From assembly GCA_002356635.1 (NCBI GenBank), contig CP023454.1, positions 2,526,501-2,590,500 on the forward strand: a stretch of 64,000 bases of DNA, given 5' to 3'. The DNA comes from Rhodobacteraceae bacterium QY30 (GTDB lineage Bacteria; Pseudomonadota; Alphaproteobacteria; Rhodobacterales; Rhodobacteraceae). Below, piece after piece: positions 16,661 through 25,631 of this stretch (positions within the stretch are counted from its first letter, which is position 1; each line of letters begins with the position of its first letter). The notes below the pieces were generated by a model that saw only the letters and a list, made by a program, of their open reading frames with translations, searched no databases and was not told the DNA's origin. Position numbers and translations under genes: made by a program.

Positions 16661-17623
16661 ATGACGGCACTTTCCGAATATCAGCGGCTGGAATGCATGG
16701 GCCTGTGGCGCGACGACCCGCAGTCCCAAAGGCGCGAAGTTCTGGTGTCGTTCGGCGATGCGACGCTGATGATCGCGGACCCGCGCAGCCTGCGGCCGCT
16801 GGCGCATTGGTCGCTGCCCGCGGTCGAACGCCGCAACCCCGGGGTCCGCCCCGCCATCTACGCCCCCAGCGACGACGCACCGGAGGAGCTGGAGCTTTCG
16901 GACGACCTGATGATCGCGGCCATCGGCAAGGTCCATCGTCTGATCGCCGCCCGCCAGCCGCATCCCGGCCGACTGCGCCGGGCGATCCTGACCACGGTCC
17001 TGACGGGGGTTCTGGCCGTGGCGGTGCTGGTGCTGCCGGGAGTGCTGGTCGAACACACCGCCTCGGTCCTGCCGATGAGCAAGCGGGCCGAGATCGGGCG
17101 CACGGTGCTGGCCGATGTGGCGCGCTCGACCGGGCAGCCTTGCGCGGGGACCGAAGGGCTTGCGGCGCTGGGGCGCCTTTCGGAACGCCTCATGGGAACG
17201 GGCGGGGGTGAGTTGGTCGTCGTCCCCCAGGGGTTGGCCGACACGCGCCATCTGCCGGGGCGGATCATCGTGGTGGGCGCGCCGATGCTGGCCCGGGACG
17301 ATCCTGCGGCCCTGTCGCGGGCTGTGCTGGCCGAACGGATCCGTTCCGGCCAGCGCGACCCTCTGGTCGAGGCGCTGCGCTATGCAGGTCTTGGTGCTAC
17401 CTTCCAATTGCTGACCACCGGGAACATGCCGCGCAAGGCGCTGTCGGGCTATGGCACGCGGATCCTGCAGGGCGAGGAAGCCCCCGTGGACGAAGCTCGC
17501 CTGACCCGGGCCCTGCGCGAAAACGGTCTGGTTGCGGCCGAGGGCACCCAAGCCGCCCCACCGCTGGCCCCGGTGCTGGCGGACAATGACTGGGTGGCCC
17601 TTCAGGGCATCTGCGACGAATAG
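16661..17623 (+). CDS. Membrane protein resembling an M48 peptidase without the zinc motif
   Basis: 320 residues. The N-terminal 108 residues look like a soluble beta-rich domain. One hydrophobic helix follows (about 108-132, TTVLTGVLAVAVLVLPG). The remainder resembles the periplasmic part of alphaproteobacterial M48 peptidases: KRAEIGRTVL, a CAGTEGLAALGRLSERL helix, HLPGRIIVVGAPML and DPLVEALRYAGLGATF. Where M48 enzymes carry H-E-x-x-H, this protein reads VLAERIRSGQRDP, so no zinc site is present. It is probably a family-wide non-catalytic relative; that is inference. Its end overlaps the end of the convergent SPOR gene by 22 bp. Confidence 0.7.
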   Translation: MTALSEYQRLECMGLWRDDPQSQRREVLVSFGDATLMIADPRSLRPLAHWSLPAVERRNPGVRPAIYAPSDDAPEELELSDDLMIAAIGKVHRLIAARQPHPGRLRRAILTTVLTGVLAVAVLVLPGVLVEHTASVLPMSKRAEIGRTVLADVARSTGQPCAGTEGLAALGRLSERLMGTGGGELVVVPQGLADTRHLPGRIIVVGAPMLARDDPAALSRAVLAERIRSGQRDPLVEALRYAGLGATFQLLTTGNMPRKALSGYGTRILQGEEAPVDEARLTRALRENGLVAAEGTQAAPPLAPVLADNDWVALQGICDE

Positions 17624-18399
17624 GGCGCAGCCGGCGGGGCATCCGCGTAGGCATCTGGAAAGCCATTGGCCCGCAGCCGGTCCGTCAGCCCCCGCACCTG
17701 ATCCGCGCCCACGGGGCCCGTCATGACCATCAGCAGCGTTCCCGAAAGACCGGTTCCGCGCGCAACCGGCAGTCCCAGGGACCGCAGCCGCGCCGCCGCG
17801 CGTTCGGCATTGGCGGGAACGTGGAAGGCGCCCACATGCACCATCGTCGCAGGTCCGACCAGGGGCGGCAGCGCCGGGCCCAGCGCCTCGGGTCCCCGCG
17901 CCTTGACCAGGGCCTGTGCCCCGGCCGCCGGCGCATCGCAGGCCGCGTGCCGCGCGCCGTTCCGAAGGGTCACCACCGGCACCGGGCGCTCCGGCCCGCC
18001 ACAGCCGACGCTCCCGGCCAAAGCGGTTTCTACCGCGACGACCCAGCGGTCAGGTGGCAGGGCCGGAGCCAGGGCCCTCCGGCCTGCTGCGGTGCGTTTC
18101 GGGCGGGCGGGGGTTTTCCCCGCGTCCGGCAGGACCGCGGCCTTCGGCTGTTCCGGCGCTTGCAACGCAGGGACCGAGGGCGTCTGGCCGCAGACGGGCT
18201 GGCCATCGGCGCCCACGCGCCTCAGCCACATGGTGGCTTCGTCCAGCGCGCCGCGCGCAAAGGCGCAGCCCTGGCTGTCGACAAATTCGCGGCCCGCATA
18301 TCCCGCCGGCGGCTGTTCGGCCGGGCCGTCCGGGGCCTGGCCGAATGCCGGTGCGGACAGGAACAGGCCGGCCGCAATTCCCGCCAGCATCGCCTTCAT
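17602..18399 (-). CDS. Exported SPOR-domain protein
   Basis: 265 residues. The start at ATG 18399 gives a signal peptide MKAMLAGIAAGLFLSAPAFG; a longer frame upstream is not plausible. The mature N-terminus has paired cysteines (SQGCAFARG, QPVCGQT), followed by a Pro/Ala/Arg-rich linker. The C-terminal 75 residues form a SPOR domain (MVHVGAFHVPANAERAAARL and TGPVGADQVRGLTDRLR), which binds denuded peptidoglycan glycan strands, often at the division site. It is downstream-opposed to the M48-like gene and separate from the upp operon by 25 bases. Confidence 0.8.
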   Translation of the reverse strand: MKAMLAGIAAGLFLSAPAFGQAPDGPAEQPPAGYAGREFVDSQGCAFARGALDEATMWLRRVGADGQPVCGQTPSVPALQAPEQPKAAVLPDAGKTPARPKRTAAGRRALAPALPPDRWVVAVETALAGSVGCGGPERPVPVVTLRNGARHAACDAPAAGAQALVKARGPEALGPALPPLVGPATMVHVGAFHVPANAERAAARLRSLGLPVARGTGLSGTLLMVMTGPVGADQVRGLTDRLRANGFPDAYADAPPAAPYSSQMP

Positions 18400-18424
18400 C
18401 GCTCCGCCTCCACTTCCGTCCGCG

Positions 18425-19057
18425 TCACTTGGTGCCGAACATCCGGTCACCCGCATCGCCCAGGCCCGGAACGATGTAGCCATGTTCGTTCAGCCGCTCG
18501 TCGACCGCCGCCGTCACGATCGGCACGTCGGGATGGGCCTCCTTCATCCGCGCGATGCCTTCGGGCGCGGCCAAAAGGCACATGAAGCGGATGTTGGTGG
18601 CCCCCGACTGCTTGAGAAGATCGATGGCCGCGGCCGAGGAATTGCCGGTGGCAAGCATCGGGTCCAGTGCGATGACCAGACGGCTTTGAAGGTCGGTCGG
18701 AACCTTGTAGTAATACTGCACCGGCTGCAACGTCTCGGGGTCGCGGTAAAGCCCGACGAACCCCACCCGCGCCGCGGGGATCAATTCCAGGACCCCGTCC
18801 AGAAGCCCGTTGCCGGCCCGCAGGATCGAAATCAGCGCAAGTTTCTTGCCGTCGATCGTCGGCGCGTCCATCTCGCAGATGGGGGTCTGGATGCGACGGG
18901 TCGTCATCTCCATCTCGCGGGTGATCTCATAGGCCAGAAGCTGGCTGATCTCTCGCAGCAGGCGGCGGAAGGAATTGGTCGAGGTTTCCCTGTCGCGCAT
19001 GATGGTCAGTTTATGCTGCACCAGGGGATGGCGAACGACGGTCAGGTAGTCAAGCAT
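18425..19057 (-). CDS. upp: Uracil phosphoribosyltransferase
   Basis: 210 residues. It converts uracil and PRPP to UMP. The type I PRT fold is clear: [12 protein letters not shown], the PRPP loop region [13 protein letters not shown], and the C-terminal [16 protein letters not shown] that binds uracil. Length matches the family. It is the last gene of the salvage operon cdd-deoA-deoB-add-upp and its start overlaps the add stop by eight bases. It would recover uracil released from uridine and deoxyuridine by the operon's phosphorylase activity. Confidence 0.97.
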   Translation of the reverse strand: MLDYLTVVRHPLVQHKLTIMRDRETSTNSFRRLLREISQLLAYEITREMEMTTRRIQTPICEMDAPTIDGKKLALISILRAGNGLLDGVLELIPAARVGFVGLYRDPETLQPVQYYYKVPTDLQSRLVIALDPMLATGNSSAAAIDLLKQSGATNIRFMCLLAAPEGIARMKEAHPDVPIVTAAVDERLNEHGYIVPGLGDAGDRMFGTK

Positions 19058-20042
19058 CGGGGGTCTCCAGTCGTTGCCGCAGGCGCGCCCGCGTGGCCGA
19101 GTCGCAAAAGGCGGCGTCCAGCGATGTTGTGGCTATAGCGTCAAAGACGCCTTCATCCCAGTCGAAAGCCTCGGCCAGCCGGTCTTGCACCCGGGTCATC
19201 GAGGTCTGGAAGAAGGCCGGATGGCCAGTGGACAGCGTCAGGCGGACACCCCGGTGAAAGAGCGGTCCGGCCGGGTGCGCTCGCCAGTTGGGGTAAAGAC
19301 CAAGCGCCAGATCCGCACCGGGGCACAGGTCCAGCACGGTTCCCTGTTCAGCCAATTGGTCGACCAGGGCCAGATCCTCGATCGCCCGGACGCCGTGGCC
19401 GATCCGGTCCGGGCGAATGTCGCGCAGCGTGTCGCGGATCGCCCCGGGTCCGCGCCTCTGACCCGCGTCGCAGGTCGTCCGCAGCCCCGCTTCGCGGACG
19501 CAGTCAAAGGACCAGCGGAAGTCCTTGAGTTCGCACACCATTTCATCGCCCGTCAAGCCAAAGCCTGCAACCATTCCGCCCGCCGTCTCCGCGGCGCAAA
19601 GCGCGGCGCGGCGGGCCATGTCGGGACCATGATGGCGGTCAGCCGCGACGATGATCCGCAAGGTGATGCCCATGTCGCGCTCGGCCACGGCCGCGGCATC
19701 CCGGATCGCCGCAACGTGGTCGACCCAGGCCGGCAGATCGCCGCCGCCGAACAGCCGGGGCGAGAGAAAGACTTCCGTGTAAATGACCCCGTTTGAGGCA
19801 CTTTCCTCAAGAACTGCGATCACCAGACGATGGCAATCCTCGGGCCCGCGCAGTGCGGTCGATGCGGCGTCCAGCGCCTTCCGTAAACCGGCGTATCCGT
19901 CCCAGCGGTAGGCGCCTTCGGCTGTGAAAAGGCCCTCCAGGTCGAGATGCTTTTCCCGCATCAGGCCGCGCAGGAACGACGGCGGCGCCGCGCCCTCCAG
20001 GTGCAGGTGCAATTCGACCTTCGGACGTCTTGCCAGGCTCAC
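19050..20042 (-). CDS. Adenosine deaminase homologue with altered active site
   Basis: 330 residues, full length for adenosine deaminase, with [12 protein letters not shown] (first metal histidines H12 and H14), GFGLTGDE and [12 protein letters not shown] (catalytic His 216) intact. Other expected residues are changed: the HAGE block reads CDAGQ (D192 in place of the metal His, Q195 in place of the proton-donating Glu), and the TDDP block reads STGHP (G273-H274 in place of the two Asp that bind metal and water). Deamination of adenosine is therefore doubtful. The start is GTG at 20042, overlapping the deoB stop (GTGA). Neighbouring genes in the operon look fully functional. It may be a pseudoenzyme, have another substrate, or be decaying. 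Confidence 0.85.
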   Translation of the reverse strand: MSLARRPKVELHLHLEGAAPPSFLRGLMREKHLDLEGLFTAEGAYRWDGYAGLRKALDAASTALRGPEDCHRLVIAVLEESASNGVIYTEVFLSPRLFGGGDLPAWVDHVAAIRDAAAVAERDMGITLRIIVAADRHHGPDMARRAALCAAETAGGMVAGFGLTGDEMVCELKDFRWSFDCVREAGLRTTCDAGQRRGPGAIRDTLRDIRPDRIGHGVRAIEDLALVDQLAEQGTVLDLCPGADLALGLYPNWRAHPAGPLFHRGVRLTLSTGHPAFFQTSMTRVQDRLAEAFDWDEGVFDAIATTSLDAAFCDSATRARLRQRLETPDA

Positions 20043-21250
20043 AGGAAGCTCCGCCCCGGACCTTCGGCCGGAACACCCAGGTGTGCCGCGACCGAAGCGC
20101 CAACATCCGCGTATGCCACCGAACCGATCGCCCGCGGTCCCAGGCCCCAGCCGATCACCGGCACACGCTCACGAGTGTGGTCGGTTCCTGTCCAGGTTGG
20201 ATCGTTTCCGTGGTCGGCGGTAAAGATGGCCAGGTCACCAGGGCGCAGTCGGGCCAGGAAACGCCCCACAGCCTTGTCGAACCATTCCAGTGCACGCGCA
20301 TAGCCCGAGACGTCCCGGCGGTGGCCATAGAGGCTGTCGAACTCGACGAAGTTGGCAAAGGTCAAGGAGCCCTCCTCCGCTTCGCCCGCCAGGGCCATCA
20401 GATGTTCGAAAAGTCCCGCGTCCCCGCCACCCTTGCGGAGTTCGGAAATCCCCCGGCCCGAAAAGATGTCGCCGATCTTTCCGACAGCATAGACCTTGGA
20501 GCCGGCGTTCCGGACCCAGTCGCACAGGGTCGGCGCGGGCGGTAGCATCGCATAGTCATGCCGATTGTTCGTTCGCTGGAAACTGCCAGGTTGGCCGGTG
20601 AAGGGCCGGGCGATGACGCGGCCGACCTTCATTGCGTGAAGCGTCGGCGCGATCTCCTCGCAAAGGTCCAGAAGGCGCTTCAGGCCGAAGGATTCCTCAT
20701 GCGCGGCGATCTGAAAGACCGAGTCCGCCGAGGTGTAGCAAATGGGCCAACCGGTTTGCATGTGCCGTTCGCCATATTCCTCGATCACCGGCACGCCCGA
20801 GGCATGGGCATTCGCAAGCGTTCCGCCGGCCCCCGCGAGCTGCGCCACCCGGTCCAGCAGTTCCTGCGGGAAAGCCGGATCGGTGTCGGGGAAATAGGTC
20901 CAGTCGAAGGGAACCGGCACCCCCGCCAGTTCCCAGTGCCCCGAAGGGGTGTCCTTGCCGTTCGACACTTCGGTGGCCGCGCCCCAAAGGCCCTGTGGCA
21001 TCGCGCCGAAGCCCGGCGCGGCCAGACCCGACGCCAACCGCACCGCCGCACCCAGTCCCAGCGCATCCAGGTTCGGCATTTGCAAGGGGCCCGACCGCCC
21101 CGCCTCGCCGCGTCCTTCGGCGCAGGCCAGCGCGATATGGCCAAGCGTGTTGGCGCCGGTATCCGGGACAGCGCCATTGAAGAATAACCCGGCATCGGGC
21201 GCCCCGCCGATGCCCACGCTGTCCATGACGATCAGGAACGCACGCGGCAT
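20039..21250 (-). CDS. deoB: Phosphopentomutase
   Basis: 403 residues. It interconverts (deoxy)ribose-1-phosphate and (deoxy)ribose-5-phosphate, feeding sugars from nucleosides into central metabolism. Alkaline-phosphatase-superfamily metal motifs are present: FLIVMDSVGIGGAPDA at the start, VEFDSLYGHRRD, and the C-terminal TADHGNDPTWTGTDHTRE. Start ATG 21250 gives the usual N-terminus PRAFLIVMDS one base after the deoA stop; an alternative ATG at 21268 would overlap deoA by 17 bases. It is the third gene of the salvage operon. Confidence 0.96.
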   Translation of the reverse strand: MPRAFLIVMDSVGIGGAPDAGLFFNGAVPDTGANTLGHIALACAEGRGEAGRSGPLQMPNLDALGLGAAVRLASGLAAPGFGAMPQGLWGAATEVSNGKDTPSGHWELAGVPVPFDWTYFPDTDPAFPQELLDRVAQLAGAGGTLANAHASGVPVIEEYGERHMQTGWPICYTSADSVFQIAAHEESFGLKRLLDLCEEIAPTLHAMKVGRVIARPFTGQPGSFQRTNNRHDYAMLPPAPTLCDWVRNAGSKVYAVGKIGDIFSGRGISELRKGGGDAGLFEHLMALAGEAEEGSLTFANFVEFDSLYGHRRDVSGYARALEWFDKAVGRFLARLRPGDLAIFTADHGNDPTWTGTDHTRERVPVIGWGLGPRAIGSVAYADVGASVAAHLGVPAEGPGRSFL

Positions 21251-21251
21251 G

Positions 21252-22571
21252 TCACGCGATCCGTTCATGGATCAGCGGCGGGTCCTCCGGCTCTTCGCCC
21301 GACAGGACATAGGCCGCGCGCAAGGCGGCCTCGGCCCGGTCGGCATCCGCCTCGGTCGCGGCATGGACCCGTCCGAAGATCTCACCCTTGGCCAGCGGCT
21401 CGCCCAAAGGCGCCAGGTCTGAAAACCCGACCGAGGGGTTGACCTTGTCGGTGCCCTTCAGCCGACCCCCGCCCAGATGGACAACGGCATGACCGATCGC
21501 CTCGCCGTCGATACGGATGACGAAACCCGCGTCCGGCGCGGCGATGTCGCGGACGACCGGCGCGGCGGGCAGGCGATCCGGGAAACGGTCGACGAAGTCA
21601 TGCGGCCCGCCCAGCGCCGCGACCATTTCGCCAAAGATCTCGGCCGCCTGGCCCGATTCCAGTGCCTCCTCGATCTGCTCGATGCCGTCCTCGATGGTGG
21701 CCGCCAGACCAGCCAGCGCCAGTGCCTCGCCGCCCAGCGCGGCGGTCACGTCCCAAAGCGCCTCGTTGATCGCCGAACCGGTCAGGGTCTCCATCACCTC
21801 GATGACCTCGACGGCGTTTCCTGCCGAGGCGCCCAGCGGCTGGTCCATGTCGGTGATCAGCGCGACGGTCCGGCAGCCGGCGCCATTCGCGGTCTCGACC
21901 AGCGACACCGCAAGGGCGCGGGCATCGTCCAGCGTCTTCATGAAGGCGCCCGAACCGACCTTGACATCCAGGACCAGTGCCTGAAGCCCCGCCGCCAGCT
22001 TCTTCGACAGGATCGAGGCGGTGATCAGGTCGATGCTTTCCACCGTCGAGGTCACGTCGCGGATGCCATAAAGCCGCCGGTCGGCGGGGGCGATGTCATC
22101 GGTGGCACCGATGATCGCGCAACCGAACTGCTCGACCAGGCTTTGCAGTTCCGCGACCGTGACATTGGTTCGGTACCCCGGGATCGCCTCAAGCTTGTCC
22201 AGCGTGCCGCCCGTATGCCCCAACCCGCGGCCCGAGATCATCGGGACATAGGCGCCGCAGGCCGCCAGCGCCGGGGCCAGCAGCAAGGACACGCTGTCGC
22301 CGATGCCCCCCGTGGAATGCTTGTCGATTACCGGGCCGGGCAGGTCCCACTTAAGCACCCTGCCGCTGTCCCGCATCGCTTGCGTCAGCGCCACGCGCCC
22401 TTCGGTCCCGATGCCATTCAGCTTCACCGCCATCGCGAAGGCCCCCGCCTGCGCATCGGTCACCTCGCCCGACGCCAGCCCGCGCGCGAACCACTGCGCC
22501 GCCTCCTCGGTCAGGCCGCACTTGTCGCGGACGGCCGCGATGATGGTGCGCGCATCCGGGTCCGGCATCAC
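21252..22571 (-). CDS. deoA: Thymidine phosphorylase
   Basis: 439 residues. It catalyses phosphorolysis of thymidine and deoxyuridine to base and deoxyribose-1-phosphate. The glycosyltransferase family 3 signature is clear: KHSTGGIGDSVSLLL binds phosphate, with SGRGLGHTGGTLDKLE and DVTSTVESIDLITASIL for the pyrimidine site, and VKVGSGAFMKT. The start is GTG 22571 or ATG 22568, both overlapping the cdd stop (GTGATG), so the two are coupled. Its product sugar goes to DeoB and its product uracil to Upp in the same operon. Confidence 0.97.
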   Translation of the reverse strand: MMPDPDARTIIAAVRDKCGLTEEAAQWFARGLASGEVTDAQAGAFAMAVKLNGIGTEGRVALTQAMRDSGRVLKWDLPGPVIDKHSTGGIGDSVSLLLAPALAACGAYVPMISGRGLGHTGGTLDKLEAIPGYRTNVTVAELQSLVEQFGCAIIGATDDIAPADRRLYGIRDVTSTVESIDLITASILSKKLAAGLQALVLDVKVGSGAFMKTLDDARALAVSLVETANGAGCRTVALITDMDQPLGASAGNAVEVIEVMETLTGSAINEALWDVTAALGGEALALAGLAATIEDGIEQIEEALESGQAAEIFGEMVAALGGPHDFVDRFPDRLPAAPVVRDIAAPDAGFVIRIDGEAIGHAVVHLGGGRLKGTDKVNPSVGFSDLAPLGEPLAKGEIFGRVHAATEADADRAEAALRAAYVLSGEEPEDPPLIHERIA

Positions 22572-22972
22572 GTCCGCCCCATGTGGACGGCGGAAAAGCT
22601 GCCGGGCAGCAGGTCGCCGATGGTGGTGCGCAGTTCTTTCCCGTCCAGCGTCGCCAGCGTGACCGGCACGTCATGCTTGCCGAATTCCGCCAGCTTCTGC
22701 CGGCAACCGCCGCAGCAGGGCACCGGCGCCGGACTGTCGGCGATCACGTAGACCTCGATCAACTCGGTCTCGCCCGCGGCGACCATCGCGGCGATGGCTC
22801 CCGCTTCGGCGCAGGTGCCTTCGGGATAGGCGATGTTCTCGACGTTGCAGCCCGCATAGACCGCGCCCGAGGCCGCGCGGACCGCCGCACCGACCTTGAA
22901 CTGCGAATAGGGGGCATAGGCATTCTCGCGCACACGCCGCGCGGCGTCGGACATGGTTCCGGCAGAGGTCAT
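22568..22972 (-). CDS. cdd: Cytidine deaminase
   Basis: 134 residues, a homotetrameric-type enzyme by length. It deaminates cytidine and deoxycytidine to uridine and deoxyuridine. The zinc site is visible: CNVENIAYPEGTCAEAGA (Cys and catalytic Glu) and PVPCCGGCRQKL (two Cys). The start ATG 22972 has GGAAAGAGA seven bases upstream. It leads the salvage operon; the 259-bp region shared with divergent maeB should hold its promoter, but I found no convincing -10/-35 pair. Confidence 0.96.
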   Translation of the reverse strand: MTSAGTMSDAARRVRENAYAPYSQFKVGAAVRAASGAVYAGCNVENIAYPEGTCAEAGAIAAMVAAGETELIEVYVIADSPAPVPCCGGCRQKLAEFGKHDVPVTLATLDGKELRTTIGDLLPGSFSAVHMGRT

Positions 22973-23069
22973 GAAATCTCTTTCCAAGGACGGGGTCAGC
23001 ACTTCTTCGTGAAGGATGGTGCGCTTCGGCGCGCGGCGATGCAAGTCCGCCTGAACCCGTCGTTCGTGC

Positions 23070-23091
23070 TTTCATCTTGGCCCAAATATCC
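23070..23091 (+). repeat. Copy of a dispersed intergenic motif
   Basis: The segment reads TTTCATCTTGG then CCCAAATATCC. It lies in the cdd-maeB intergenic region and resembles 40282-40304 and, on the minus strand, 6243-6264 and 55511-55530. It may be a recurrent intergenic element of this genus. Confidence 0.35.
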
Positions 23092-23231
23092 AGATCCGGC
23101 AGCATCGGCGGCGCGCGGCCAAAGCAGCGTCCCCGGCCCCCGCAATGCGGGCTTGAAACCGCTTCCCGCACGGACGCATTCTGGGACCACCCGCCGATCA
23201 GGCCGGCAGGGCAGAAAACCAAGAGGCAACC

Positions 23232-25514
23232 GTGGCAGACGACATCCGCAGCGAAGGCAGCCGGCATCCGGCGCTGGACTATCATGAATTCCCGAAGCCC
23301 GGCAAACTTGAGATCCGTGCCACGAAGCCGCTCGCCAACGGGCGCGACCTGAGCCTGGCCTATTCCCCCGGCGTGGCCGAAGCCTGCCTCGAGATCAAGG
23401 CGGACGCGACGACGGCCAGCCGCTACACTGCCCGTGCCAACCTTGTGGGCGTCGTCACCAACGGAACCGCGGTCCTGGGCCTTGGCAACATCGGCGCGCT
23501 GGCCTCGAAGCCGGTGATGGAGGGCAAGGCGGTCCTGTTCAAGAAATTCGCCAACATCGACTGTTTCGACATCGAGTTGAACGAGTCCGATCCGGTGAAA
23601 CTGGCCGATCTGGTCTGTGCGTTGGAGCCGACCTTCGGCGCGATCAACCTGGAGGACATCAAGGCCCCCGACTGCTTCATCGTCGAGAAGATCTGCCGCG
23701 AACGCATGGGCATCCCGGTTTTCCACGATGACCAGCACGGCACCGCCATCGTCGTCGGCGCGGCGGCGACCAATGCGCTGCATGTGGTGGGCAAGGCCTT
23801 CGACCGGATCAAGGTCGTCTCCACCGGGGGCGGCGCGGCCGGGATCGCCTGCCTGAACATGCTGCTGAAGCTGGGTGTGAAACGCGAAAACGTCTGGCTC
23901 TGCGATATCCACGGCCTGGTCTGGCAGGGGCGCGACGTCGACATGAACCCGCAGAAGGCGGCCTATGCCCAGGCGTCGGACAAGAGGACGCTGGACGAGG
24001 TGATCGACGGCGCCGACCTGTTCCTGGGTCTCTCCGGGCCCGGCGTCCTGACGCCCGGGATGGTGGCGCGCATGGCCCGGCGGCCCATCGTCTTTGCGCT
24101 GGCCAATCCCACGCCCGAGATCCTGCCCGATCAGGTCCGCTCGGTCGCGCCGGACGCGATCATCGCCACGGGCCGGTCGGACTTCCCCAACCAGGTGAAC
24201 AACGTCCTGTGCTTCCCCTTCATCTTCCGGGGCGCGCTCGATGTGGGTGCGACCGAGATCAACGACGCGATGCAACTGGCCTGCATCGAAGGCATCGCCG
24301 CCCTGGCCCGCGCCACCACCAGCGCCGAAGCGGCGGCGGCCTACCAGGGCGAACAGCTGACCTTCGGGGCCGACTACCTGATTCCGAAGCCGTTCGATCC
24401 GCGGCTGATCGGCGTGGTGGCCAGCGCCGTCGCCCGCGCGGCGATGGAAACCGGGGTGGCGACACGGCCGCTGACCGACCTGGAGGCCTACCGGCAGAAG
24501 CTGGACGGTTCGGTGTTCAAATCCGCGCTTCTGATGCGGCCGGTGTTCCAGGCGGCCGCCACCGCCGCCCGGCGCATTGCCTTTGCCGAAGGCGAGGACG
24601 AACGCGTGCTGAGGGCGGCAACCGCGATGCTTGAGGAAACCACCGTCAAGCCGATCCTGATCGGCCGGCCCGATGTGATCGAACGGCGTTGCGAACGCGC
24701 CGGCCTGCCCATCCGCCCGGGACGGGATTTCGAGATCGTGAACCCCGAAAGCGATCATCGCTACCGCGATTACTGGGAAACCTACCACGGCCTGATGGCG
24801 CGGCGCGGCGTGACGCCCGACATCGCGCGCGCCGTGATGCGCACCAACACCACCGCCATCGCGGGCGTCATGGTCCATCGCGGCGATGCCGACAGCATGA
24901 TCTGCGGCACCTTCGGCCAGTTCCTCTGGCACCTGAACTATGTCCGCCAGATCCTTGCACGCGGGGGACTGCATCCGGTCGGCGCGCTTAGCCTGATGAT
25001 CCTGGAGGACGGGCCGCTGTTCATCGCAGACACGCAGGTCCATCACGAACCCACCCCGGAACAGATCATGGAACTGGCCATCGGCGCCGCCCGGCATGTG
25101 CGCCGCTTCGGCCTGACGCCGAAGGTGGCGCTGTGCTCGCATTCGCAATTCGGCGATCTGGGGACCTCCAGCGGCCAGCGGATGCGCGCCGCGCTCGAGA
25201 TGCTCGACCACCGGGAAGCCGATTTCGCCTATGAGGGCGAGATGCATCTGGATGCGGCGCTGGATCAGGGATTGCGCGACCGGATCTTCCCCGGCGGGCG
25301 CTACCAGGGGGCGGCCAATATCCTGCTGTTCGGCAATACCGATGCGGCATCGGGGGTGCGCAACATCCTGAAGATGAAGGCCGGCGGGCTTGAAGTCGGG
25401 CCGATCCTGATGGGCATGGGCAACCGCGCCCATATCGTGACGCCTTCGATCACGGCCCGCGGTCTTCTCAACATGTCAGCCATCGCGGGGACACCGGTCG
25501 CGCATTACGGTTAA
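23232..25514 (+). CDS. maeB: NADP-dependent malic enzyme with phosphotransacetylase-like domain
   Basis: 760 residues. The N-terminal malic enzyme (about 1-430) shows LAYSPGVAEACLEI, NGTAVLGLGNIGALASKPVMEGK, VFHDDQHGTAIV and STGGGAAGIACL (NADP site). The C-terminal 330 residues resemble phosphate acetyltransferase and are thought to be regulatory in MaeB (acetyl-CoA sensing). It decarboxylates malate to pyruvate with NADPH production. The start is GTG 23232 after AAGAGG. In this region it would help turn acetyl- and propionyl-CoA-derived C4 acids into pyruvate. It is divergent from the salvage operon. Confidence 0.95.
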   Translation: MADDIRSEGSRHPALDYHEFPKPGKLEIRATKPLANGRDLSLAYSPGVAEACLEIKADATTASRYTARANLVGVVTNGTAVLGLGNIGALASKPVMEGKAVLFKKFANIDCFDIELNESDPVKLADLVCALEPTFGAINLEDIKAPDCFIVEKICRERMGIPVFHDDQHGTAIVVGAAATNALHVVGKAFDRIKVVSTGGGAAGIACLNMLLKLGVKRENVWLCDIHGLVWQGRDVDMNPQKAAYAQASDKRTLDEVIDGADLFLGLSGPGVLTPGMVARMARRPIVFALANPTPEILPDQVRSVAPDAIIATGRSDFPNQVNNVLCFPFIFRGALDVGATEINDAMQLACIEGIAALARATTSAEAAAAYQGEQLTFGADYLIPKPFDPRLIGVVASAVARAAMETGVATRPLTDLEAYRQKLDGSVFKSALLMRPVFQAAATAARRIAFAEGEDERVLRAATAMLEETTVKPILIGRPDVIERRCERAGLPIRPGRDFEIVNPESDHRYRDYWETYHGLMARRGVTPDIARAVMRTNTTAIAGVMVHRGDADSMICGTFGQFLWHLNYVRQILARGGLHPVGALSLMILEDGPLFIADTQVHHEPTPEQIMELAIGAARHVRRFGLTPKVALCSHSQFGDLGTSSGQRMRAALEMLDHREADFAYEGEMHLDAALDQGLRDRIFPGGRYQGAANILLFGNTDAASGVRNILKMKAGGLEVGPILMGMGNRAHIVTPSITARGLLNMSAIAGTPVAHYG

Positions 25515-25631
25515 TCCACTGCCGAAAGACAGACGGCCCATCCTTCCGTCCTGTTGCGGACCACAGCTCCGATGTCCTTTTGCTGGCTCACCCCGCCACC
25601 GTTCGAGCGGGGATACCATAGGGACATGAAC

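Noticed and set aside
22671-25433. Minus-strand reading frame of 920 codons opposite maeB
   Set aside because: maeB is a clear full-length enzyme; the antisense product has no recognisable domain and a biased His/Arg/Gln composition.
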